Program-made: the position numbers and the translations under genes
DNA from: Nitrospirota bacterium
Lineage (GTDB): Bacteria > Nitrospirota > Thermodesulfovibrionia > Thermodesulfovibrionales > JdFR-85
DNA length: 50,655 bases
Assembly (NCBI GenBank): GCA_035873375.1
Contig: JAYWMQ010000016.1
Span: forward strand, 1-50,655
Reading direction: 5' to 3'
Part shown: in pieces, positions 33,402 to 40,594 of the stretch
Layout: every line of letters begins with the position of its first letter
How positions within the stretch are numbered: position 1 is the first letter of the stretch
The notes under the pieces: generated by a model
Database searches by the model: none
What the model saw: only the letters and a program-made list of their open reading frames with translations
What the model was told of the DNA's origin: nothing

Positions 33402-34303
33402 TCCGGCTGCCCACTCCCCCCAATGGCTTTCAGTATTCTCCGGACATCCTCCTGCAGCATTTCAATATAGGTGTCAGTCCCCGGCAAGGAACCGGGAAGC
33501 TGTGTGGCTACCACTACCACAGCCCCTGTCTCTTCAGCCACCATATTCGGAATCCTTGGCGGGAACTGTGGTACCGTAAGGATTATCCTGATTCCCCTTT
33601 TACGCATCAAGGTTATAACCGTGCGAAGATGACGGCCGGATGGCTCCTTTCCCGGCACACTGATTATGGTTGCCGCCTCTTCAATGCCATAGCGTTTAAG
33701 GAAATATGTGAAAGCCGGAACCGCGGTTACCACTGCCTCACCTGAAAGCGTGGAGAGGGGTTTTTTTATTCTTTTATCCAGCGCTAATAACCGATCAATA
33801 TAAAGACCGGCATTTCTGCGATAGAGATCGGCATGGGAAGGATCGGCACGGACCATTCCCTCCATTATAGCAAGAACCATCTGTCTTGCATTCTCAATAT
33901 CCATCCAGACATGGGGATTGTTATTGATTACATTGCAACTGCGTGATGCACTCACCTGAATGAGCCGGGAGTTGCCGGCGTTTCTCACCAGTTTATCCGC
34001 CCAGGTCTCAAGCCCCAATCCCACCCGGACAAAGAGGTCCGCCCTGGCAATGGCCTTAACATCGCTGCCCCTGGGCTCATAGGTATGGGGATTTTCAAGG
34101 CCTGTGATAATGGATTTGACAGAGACGAGGTTTCCACCGATATTACGTGCAAAATCAGCAAGTACCGGGATTGTGACCACAACGTTTAATCTGTCTCTCC
34201 TCTCCTGCGCAAGGGAGATGTTGAAAATGAGCAGAAGAAACACGACAACAAGGGATATTGTCTTTAGCACTTTTTTATTCCTGCCAAAATTCAGGTGGTG
34301 CAA
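33398..34303 (-). CDS. Metal ABC transporter solute-binding protein (ZnuA/MntC-like)
   Basis: 301 residues with a signal peptide (hydrophobic stretch about 14-32, ending SLAQ). It belongs to cluster 9 (A-I) zinc/manganese binding proteins. The expected metal ligands are His73 (GLENPHTYEP), His131 (NNPHVWMD) and Asp277 (GTDTY). The third canonical ligand, His in ZnuA or Glu in MntC/PsaA, should lie just before AFTYFLKRYG; here the motif is AVPAFTYF, so position 195 is Val. Metal coordination may thus be three-residue or use another side chain. It is first in a three-gene operon with ATPase and permease. Confidence 0.85.
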   Translation of the reverse strand: MHHLNFGRNKKVLKTISLVVVFLLLIFNISLAQERRDRLNVVVTIPVLADFARNIGGNLVSVKSIITGLENPHTYEPRGSDVKAIARADLFVRVGLGLETWADKLVRNAGNSRLIQVSASRSCNVINNNPHVWMDIENARQMVLAIMEGMVRADPSHADLYRRNAGLYIDRLLALDKRIKKPLSTLSGEAVVTAVPAFTYFLKRYGIEEAATIISVPGKEPSGRHLRTVITLMRKRGIRIILTVPQFPPRIPNMVAEETGAVVVVATQLPGSLPGTDTYIEMLQEDVRRILKAIGGSGQPE

Positions 34304-34354
34304 GGTCAGGTCTGATGCTTAAGAATTGGTCAAACTTTATAAGTGCAGACCTGG

Positions 34355-34459
34355 TCATTGTTTAATTGTATTTAGAATTGCTTTCTTGTAGTGTTCGAAA
34401 TCCTTGAGAGGAGGTATTCGTTCCATTATATCTTCCGGCAGTTTCTCGAATCTGATCAT
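34355..34459 (-). CDS. Possible 34-residue small ORF
   Basis: ATG at 34457-34459, stop at 34355-34357. The product begins MIRFEKLPEDIMERIPPL and ends ILNTIKQ, an amphipathic and codon-like sequence, but there is no ribosome site and no recognised family. It lies between corA and the metal-binding protein gene on the same strand. It may be a decayed gene fragment or chance. Confidence 0.2.
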   Translation of the reverse strand: MIRFEKLPEDIMERIPPLKDFEHYKKAILNTIKQ

Positions 34460-34491
34460 GTCTGAAATATATCATAAATCAAGGGGTTAGA

Positions 34492-34530
34492 GCAAAAACT
34501 GACCTTCCTGCAATATTGCAGCAAAAACTA
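34492..34530. promoter_or_regulatory. Palindrome CTGCAATATTGCAG flanked by direct repeats
   Basis: A perfect 14-base palindrome, CTGCAATATTGCAG (34508-34521), lies in the corA/metal-transporter gap. The sequence GCAAAAACT occurs on both sides (about 34493-34501 and 34520-34528). It could be an operator for a metal-responsive repressor, although it is about 200 bases from the transporter start. I know no exact consensus match. Confidence 0.25.
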
Positions 34531-34568
34531 ATACAAACAGGCTTTCGGGAAGGCATTACTGTGTTGGC

Positions 34569-35528
34569 TCACCTGAACCATCCCCTGCGATGGAATATCC
34601 AGAGCAACCCTCCGGCTATGGCAAGCATAATTGCGAGCACAGCAGGGTAGCCGTAGTGCCATTTTAGTTCCGGCATGTACCGGAAGTTCATGCCGTAAAT
34701 GCCGGCTATTAGCGTCAGCGGCATAAAAACAGCAGAGATAAGGGTGAGGAGTCTGAGGCGCTTGTTCGTCCTGTCCTGCAGCGTAACTACATAGTGCTGG
34801 CGGAGTTCCGAGAGGTGTGCCTGTTGTCGATTGACAGAGCGGATGGCGTATTCCAGGTTGGCCAGGGAATCGCGGTAATATTCGCGGAAGTCTTTAATAT
34901 CAAAGAACTCAGATTCTATTGTTTGCAATGTTGTAACACAATGATGTTGCTCCTCAAAGGTAATTGATAGGCGGGAAACCCGCCGTTTTAATGTCAGTAC
35001 CTTGTCTATGTCGACTTCCTCATCCCTGTCAATGGCCTCTTCGAGTGAGTCAATTTCGCGGCGTGCCTCCAGTGCATATGCCATGTCCTCATCAATTAAC
35101 CGGTCAAGGATCTGATATATAATGGCGGATGTGCTTTGAGTATGAAATCGCACAGCAGTTGAGAATTCCTTTGCGATGCTCTTCAGGGCAGGAATGGGCA
35201 ACTTGTGAATGGTGACAATGGCGTGGGGCAGACAGATGATTGTGAGAAAAGACTGGTCAGGCCTGTCCCACCGGGGCTGTGTGGGCAGCTTGATGAAGAG
35301 TGCCTGATCATAGGGTGCGATTCGGGTACCGGCAGAGGAGTCAAGGCATGTCTCCAGGATTAGCGGATGCAATTGCAGTGGAGACAGGAAGTCCTTCAGG
35401 GCTGTCTCGTCGGATTCCGTTATGTCAATCCAGAAGGGCCTGCCTTCTGTACGGGAGGCAAAGAACTCCTCAACAGAGGAAGACTCCAGATACCGGTTTT
35501 TGTTTAACATGAAAGTATCAAGTTCCAT
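34569..35528 (-). CDS. corA: CorA-family magnesium/cobalt transporter
   Basis: 319 residues. A large cytoplasmic N-terminal domain with long helices (about 1-260) is followed by two membrane helices. The first ends in the family selectivity motif YGMNF (GMN at 279-281), and the C-terminus is HRRGWFR. Pentameric CorA channels import Mg2+ and, in some cases, Co2+ or Ni2+. The MPEL sequence after the GMN motif fits the usual loop. It is separated by 45 bases from the glucan phosphorylase gene upstream and may share its transcript. Confidence 0.9.
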   Translation of the reverse strand: MELDTFMLNKNRYLESSSVEEFFASRTEGRPFWIDITESDETALKDFLSPLQLHPLILETCLDSSAGTRIAPYDQALFIKLPTQPRWDRPDQSFLTIICLPHAIVTIHKLPIPALKSIAKEFSTAVRFHTQSTSAIIYQILDRLIDEDMAYALEARREIDSLEEAIDRDEEVDIDKVLTLKRRVSRLSITFEEQHHCVTTLQTIESEFFDIKDFREYYRDSLANLEYAIRSVNRQQAHLSELRQHYVVTLQDRTNKRLRLLTLISAVFMPLTLIAGIYGMNFRYMPELKWHYGYPAVLAIMLAIAGGLLWIFHRRGWFR

Positions 35529-35573
35529 CCGGATACCTCTTCAAAACGTCAGGCCAATCTCCTGACTCAACGT

Positions 35574-37724
35574 TCAAAAATCCCCTTTTACAGCTGATTT
35601 CAGAGCGTTCTGATAGAATTTCGTTACGTATTCCTTTGTCATTCTGCGGGCACTGAAGCGTGGAGCAGTGCTTATCATTGCCTCTTTCATAACCCTGACC
35701 CATTCATGAGGAATTCCGTCATCTCCCACATTATAATAAAGTGGAATCACCTGGTTTTCAAGAATGTTATATATGGCTTCGGAATCAGCCGTATCCTTGT
35801 CCGGTGTATCCTCATCACCAAAGGCCCAGCCGTTTTTGCCGTTAAACCCCTCTACCCACCAGCCGTCGAGTATGCTGAGATTTGGAACTCCGTTCAGTGA
35901 TGCCTTCATTCCGCTGGTTCCGCATGCCTCAAGTGGCGGCATGGGGTTGTTCAGCCATACGTCAACCCCGTGCACAAGATACTGGGCCAGTTGCTCATCA
36001 TAGTCCTCCACAAAGGCTATGCGGCCCCCAAAGGATGGGTCCTTTGCAGCGTTAAAAACCTGCTGCAGAAGCTGCTTTCCGGGGTCGTCATCAGGGTGGG
36101 CCTTTCCGGCAAAGATAATCTGTACAGGTCTCCAACGATCATTAAGCATTCTCTTAAGTCTTTCAAGGTTGTGTAAAATCAAGGTAGCCCTTTTATATGT
36201 TGCAAATCTGCGGGAAAACCCGAGGGTCAGGGCATTCGGGTCAAGCAGCACTCCTGATGCAAGTACAATTCGCGGATCCGCATTTTCGTAAAGCCACCGC
36301 TCTCTTACCCTCTCTCTCATCCTTATTATTAATTTCATTTTGACCCAGAAGTGTGTCTTCCATATCTCCTCATCGCTGATATCCTCTACCAACCTCCACG
36401 TCTCCGCAACATCGTGCTTGTTCAGCCAGTCCATATCCACAAATTTGTTCAGTAAAAGCTGAATCCTCGGCTCAATCCATGTGGGTATGTGAATACCGTT
36501 TGTTATGGACTCTATAGGTATGCTCTCTTCAGGCAGGTCAGGCCATAGCGGCTGCCACATCCTGCGTGTAACCTCCCCGTGTTTTTTGCTGACGGCATTA
36601 CGGTACCCCGACATTCTCATGGCAAATGCCGTCATGTTAAACCCGGCAGCCGGATCGGCAGGGTTTGTTCCGAGTTTCATGAAGGCCTCGCTATCCAGGC
36701 CAAGGGAGGGCCAGTAACTATGAAAGTATTTTTCCATCAGTGAAAACGGGAAGACGTCATGACCTGCCGGTACGGGCGTATGAGTAGTGAATACCGTGGT
36801 AGCCCTTACCTGCCCGGAGGCTTCATCAAAGGTCATTCCTGATGCCACCCTTTCCCTGATGCGTTCAAGAATGGCAAAGGCAGGGTGACCTTCGTTCAGA
36901 TGAAGAACTGAGTGTTTTATTCCGAGAACGCTCAGCACTTCTGCCCCGCCAATCCCAAGGACAACCTCCTGCTTCAGCCGCAGTTCCGGACTACCGATAT
37001 ACAGGCGGGCTGAAATCCCGCGGCTCCAGGGATCGTTCATCTCAATGTCCGTATCCATCAGATACAGTGAGACCCTTCCCACCTGAACCTTCCATACCTC
37101 CACATAGATTGGCGGTTCAATAAAAGGAACCTTTACTGTCAGATGTTCTCCTTTATCATCAAGAACACGCCGTATCGGTGCATTCTCCCTGTCGAGGGTC
37201 TCACTCTCGCTTTCCTGCCATCCGTCCGGCCTTATCCTCTGCCGTAAATACCCCTCGGGATACATAAATCCCATAGCTACTACAGGGACCCCAAGGTCAC
37301 TGCATTCCTTCAGAAAATCCCCTGCAAGGAAACCGAGTCCTCCGGCATAAAAGGGAAGCGAGTGGTGAAGTCCGTATTCAGCAGAAAAATATGCAACCGG
37401 GAACATCCCGGGGTCAGTGATATTAGAGTAGAACCAACCTGATGAGGTATTCATCTCGGCCTTGAACCTTGCCATTACGGCATCATAATGTCTCAGAAAC
37501 TTTGGGTCTTTTGAAGCAGCATCAAGGACTTCACCCTCCAGATCGTGAAGCATCTTTACCGGATTATGTATGCTCACCTTCCACGCAGCACGGTTAAGCA
37601 TCTTGAATAACATCCTGGCCTCAGGGTGCCAGCTCCACCAGAGGTTGTAAGCCAGCTCACCCAGCCCGCTGATTCTCTCCGGAATACCAGGGAATCTTTC
37701 TTTGCTTTCTGTAGTAGTAATCAT
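35574..37724 (-). CDS. glgP: Alpha-glucan phosphorylase (GlgP, short GT35 form)
   Basis: 716 residues, matching the shorter alpha-glucan phosphorylase class rather than the ~800-residue E. coli type. N-terminal glucan-binding segments include AYNLWWSWHPEA and AYFSAEYGLHHSLPFYAGGLG. The catalytic domain shows HLNEGHPAFAILERI, THTPVPAGHDVF, and the pyridoxal-phosphate lysine in CGTSGMKASLNG (Lys607), followed by LSILDGWW. It releases glucose-1-phosphate from glycogen or maltodextrins. Its neighbours are glpK and gpsA on the same strand and a GH13 fragment at the right edge, suggesting local grouping of carbon-storage and polyol genes. Confidence 0.92.
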   Translation of the reverse strand: MITTTESKERFPGIPERISGLGELAYNLWWSWHPEARMLFKMLNRAAWKVSIHNPVKMLHDLEGEVLDAASKDPKFLRHYDAVMARFKAEMNTSSGWFYSNITDPGMFPVAYFSAEYGLHHSLPFYAGGLGFLAGDFLKECSDLGVPVVAMGFMYPEGYLRQRIRPDGWQESESETLDRENAPIRRVLDDKGEHLTVKVPFIEPPIYVEVWKVQVGRVSLYLMDTDIEMNDPWSRGISARLYIGSPELRLKQEVVLGIGGAEVLSVLGIKHSVLHLNEGHPAFAILERIRERVASGMTFDEASGQVRATTVFTTHTPVPAGHDVFPFSLMEKYFHSYWPSLGLDSEAFMKLGTNPADPAAGFNMTAFAMRMSGYRNAVSKKHGEVTRRMWQPLWPDLPEESIPIESITNGIHIPTWIEPRIQLLLNKFVDMDWLNKHDVAETWRLVEDISDEEIWKTHFWVKMKLIIRMRERVRERWLYENADPRIVLASGVLLDPNALTLGFSRRFATYKRATLILHNLERLKRMLNDRWRPVQIIFAGKAHPDDDPGKQLLQQVFNAAKDPSFGGRIAFVEDYDEQLAQYLVHGVDVWLNNPMPPLEACGTSGMKASLNGVPNLSILDGWWVEGFNGKNGWAFGDEDTPDKDTADSEAIYNILENQVIPLYYNVGDDGIPHEWVRVMKEAMISTAPRFSARRMTKEYVTKFYQNALKSAVKGDF

Positions 37725-37771
37725 AAATGCTCCTATAGATTTTTTGGAGATTTTGCATTTTCAATTGAAGC

Positions 37772-39244
37772 TTAACCCTCAACCCAGTTCATTGCCCTTT
37801 TTACTGCCTCCTTCCATTGTGAGTAATAAATATCTCCCTTAACCTTATCCATCTTCGGGGTAAATATCCTGTCAACCTTTCTTGCATTAAGAAACTCTTC
37901 CCTGCTCCAGAATCCTGCTGCAATTCCCGAGATACCCGCGGCACCGAAGGCTGTTGTCTCGATCAGCCGAGGTCTCTCTATAACCGTATTAAGAATATCT
38001 GCCTGGAACTGCATGAGGAAGTTGTTTTGGGTAGCCCCACCGTCTACCCGTACTTTTTTAAAATTCATTCCTGTTGTCCTCTCCATCTCTTCAATTACAT
38101 CCCTTGTCTGGTAGGCAATTGCCTCCAGGGCTGCCCTGGCGAAATGTTCCCGTCCCGTCCCCCTTGTAATCCCGATTATCATTCCCCTGGCGGTTGGATC
38201 CCAGTATGGTGCGCCCAGGCCTGTCAGGGCCGGCACAAAATATACCCCCTCGTTGGACCCGAGTGATTCAGACATGGATTCCGTATCAGCGGATGATTTG
38301 ATGATCTTTAACCCGTCTCTTAACCACTGGATGCATGAGCCCCCTACAAAAATACTTCCCTCCATTGCATAGTTGACTTCACCGTCTATCCTCCAGGCTA
38401 TTGTGTTTAACAGCCTTCCGGAGCCAGGCAGATCCTTGCCGGTCGATGTCATCAAAAAGAGACCGGTCCCATAGGTGTTTTTTACCACCTTCTCTTCCCA
38501 GCCTCCCTGGGCAAAAAGGGAGGCCTGCTGATCCCCTAATATGCCGGTTATCGGGATCTCTTTGCCTGTAATTGTCCTGTCCGTATTTCCAAAATGCCCT
38601 CCGCTCTCCTTGACCTCAGGGAATATACTTCCCGGCAAGCTGAATATTCCGAGTAATTCGTCGTCATAACCCAGTGTGCGTATATTGTAGCAGAGTGTGC
38701 GGGAGGCATTACCCGGCTCGGTTGCATGAATTTTTCTACCCGTCAAGTTCCACAGAATCCAGCTGTCAACTGTCCCAAAAAGTATATTTCCTTCTTCGAT
38801 CTGCTCTTTAACCCCTCCGATATTTTCAATAATCCATTTAATCTTTGTTGCTGAGAAGTACGGGTCAAGGGGAAGTCCTGTCTTTTCCCTTATAATGTGT
38901 GAATGTTCAGCTAATTGGTCGCATATCTCTTTTGTCCTCCTGCACTGCCAGACAATTGCATTATAGACGGGCTTTCCGGTTTTCCTGTCCCACAAGATGG
39001 TTGTCTCTCTCTGGTTGGTTATCCCTATGGAGACCACACTGTCAATCCCTACCGACGATATAACGTCTTTCAGGGCCTTTTTTGTGGTGTTCAATATATC
39101 AAACGGATTATGCTCCACCCATCCCGGTTGCGGGAATATCTGGGGAAATTCGTAATAGGATTTTGCAACAATTGCTCCATCTTCAGAGAATGCGATAACC
39201 CTGTTTCCTGTGGTTCCAAGATCAATTGCCAAAACAACCTTCAT
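37772..39244 (-). CDS. glpK: Glycerol kinase
   Basis: 490 residues of the FGGY family, the normal length. It begins VVLAIDLGTTGNRVIAF. Landmarks are TNQRETTILWDRKTGKP and NAIVWQCRRT (glycerol and ATP site), GDQQASLFAQGGW, MEGSIFVGGSCIQWLRDGL, and the FGGY signature region VDGGATQNNFLMQFQADIL. It makes sn-glycerol-3-phosphate from glycerol and ATP. gpsA follows upstream on the same strand, so both routes to glycerol-3-phosphate (from glycerol and from dihydroxyacetone phosphate) are encoded together. No glycerol facilitator or GlpD is in view. A good AGGA-type site precedes the ATG. Confidence 0.95.
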   Translation of the reverse strand: MKVVLAIDLGTTGNRVIAFSEDGAIVAKSYYEFPQIFPQPGWVEHNPFDILNTTKKALKDVISSVGIDSVVSIGITNQRETTILWDRKTGKPVYNAIVWQCRRTKEICDQLAEHSHIIREKTGLPLDPYFSATKIKWIIENIGGVKEQIEEGNILFGTVDSWILWNLTGRKIHATEPGNASRTLCYNIRTLGYDDELLGIFSLPGSIFPEVKESGGHFGNTDRTITGKEIPITGILGDQQASLFAQGGWEEKVVKNTYGTGLFLMTSTGKDLPGSGRLLNTIAWRIDGEVNYAMEGSIFVGGSCIQWLRDGLKIIKSSADTESMSESLGSNEGVYFVPALTGLGAPYWDPTARGMIIGITRGTGREHFARAALEAIAYQTRDVIEEMERTTGMNFKKVRVDGGATQNNFLMQFQADILNTVIERPRLIETTAFGAAGISGIAAGFWSREEFLNARKVDRIFTPKMDKVKGDIYYSQWKEAVKRAMNWVEG

Positions 39245-39362
39245 CTTTCCTCCCGTATATTACCTCGGCATTAAATACGTAATCCCTTATATAACGATGG
39301 AGCAAATCCAGCACAACAAACCGCTATCCGGATACAGCAGTAAAAAACCTCAATTAAAGGAA

Positions 39363-39487
39363 GGAAGCGACATGACAGAGTCTGAACGGTTTTCAGGTTT
39401 ATCCGCATTTATTGCAGGATAAAACTGCCTCGGAGCCCCGAAGTATTTCGGGACGAGAATGAGTGAAGACTCTGTCATGTTGCTTCC
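39363..39487. repeat. 125-bp element with near-perfect 21-bp terminal inverted repeats
   Basis: The segment 39363-39383 and the complement of 39467-39487 match at 20 of 21 positions; the left arm reads GGAAGCGACATGACAGAG and onward. Inside are two smaller hairpins: TTTATCC (39400 region) with GGATAAA (39417 region), and CCCGAA with TTCGGG around a GTAT loop (about 39437-39452). It fills the gpsA-glpK gap on the minus strand. The layout suits a miniature inverted-repeat element or a structured RNA. No clear target-site duplication was seen. Confidence 0.7.
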
Positions 39488-39496
39488 AATAACCAT

Positions 39497-40531
39497 CTAT
39501 CCAGATTTCCGGGTTGTTGTTGTCGTATTATCTTCATCTACCGGTTCTTCCTCAAAGAAATCTTTTATGAATAAGTAAATAAACTTTTCAACTTCATATC
39601 TCCCGTTAATCACATCCCACAGACTCCTGGACAGCGGAGTGGAGACATGAAACTTCTCGGCAATATACAGGATGCTTTGCAGGGCATTATATCCCTCGGG
39701 CAGGATGCCCATCTGATTCTTTATTTCCTCGAGACTTAATCCCCTGGCCAGCAACTCGCCCATTCTTCTGTTATGACTGTGTTCGCTTAAAGAGGTTGCA
39801 AGCAGATCCCCCATCCCTGAAAGATAGAAGAATGTCTCCTTTCTTGCCCCGAGACGTCTTCCTGTTTTTGCCATTTCCTCTAATGCAATCGTCAGGTATG
39901 CTGACCTGAAGTTAACGCTGCGTATATTCTTTCCGTCAAACATCCCCAGACCAATGGCATAAATGTTTTTTAAAATTCCTCCCAGCTCCACGCCGATTCC
40001 GTCATCGGAGAACCGCGTTCTGAAGTATTTATTGTCCAGAATACGCGAGACAATGGATAAGTCTTCCCTGCTCTTCCCTGCAAGTACAACTACTGTCGGC
40101 ATCTTTCTTGAAAATTCATTGGCAATCGATGGGCCGGAGAGCATCATTATTCTATTGGCGGGGAATAACGAGGCAATAGTCTGAAATGATGTAAGGCCTG
40201 TATGCCTGTCAAGCCCTTTGGCCAGATTTACCAGTATGGTTTTTTCAGTAACCTTGTCTTTAACGGAAGTAAGGGTCTTTTTTATGAAGACAGACGGAAT
40301 GGCAATAAAGACAACTTCACATTCCTCAAATACATTATTCAATTCTCCTGTTGCCGTAAGATTGGGGTTGAGTTCTACCCCTGGCAGGAATTTGGAATTC
40401 AGATGTTTGCGGTTTATTTCATCTACAACGCCCCCGTCATGTTCCCACCCGGTTACTTTATGTCCATTAGAGGCAATAAGGTCTGCCATTGCAGTCCCCA
40501 TATTCCCTAATCCTACAAAGCCTGTTTTCAC
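39497..40531 (-). CDS. gpsA: NAD(P)-dependent glycerol-3-phosphate dehydrogenase
   Basis: 344 residues. The Rossmann motif GLGNMG (7-12) is followed by family motifs NLAKGLD (Lys105), SGPSIANEF, and the catalytic lysine in LKNIYAIGLGMFDG (Lys188). The C-terminal helical domain is complete, ending in a Glu/Asp/Thr-rich tail after the usual end. It reduces dihydroxyacetone phosphate to sn-glycerol-3-phosphate for phospholipid synthesis. The N-terminal GLGNMG is closer to hydroxyacid dehydrogenases than the common GAGSWG, but the rest is GpsA. It lies upstream of glpK across the inverted-repeat element. Confidence 0.9.
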   Translation of the reverse strand: MKTGFVGLGNMGTAMADLIASNGHKVTGWEHDGGVVDEINRKHLNSKFLPGVELNPNLTATGELNNVFEECEVVFIAIPSVFIKKTLTSVKDKVTEKTILVNLAKGLDRHTGLTSFQTIASLFPANRIMMLSGPSIANEFSRKMPTVVVLAGKSREDLSIVSRILDNKYFRTRFSDDGIGVELGGILKNIYAIGLGMFDGKNIRSVNFRSAYLTIALEEMAKTGRRLGARKETFFYLSGMGDLLATSLSEHSHNRRMGELLARGLSLEEIKNQMGILPEGYNALQSILYIAEKFHVSTPLSRSLWDVINGRYEVEKFIYLFIKDFFEEEPVDEDNTTTTTRKSG

Positions 40532-40594
40532 AATCCTGCCTCCCTGACGAATTATAGTTCATCTTGCCGATTCTCTGCTCAGGCAAGGTTTATA

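Noticed and set aside
39210-39422. 70-codon plus-strand ORF spanning the glpK start and the inverted-repeat element
   Set aside because: Runs antisense over the glpK start and into the repeat arm; no gene-like features.
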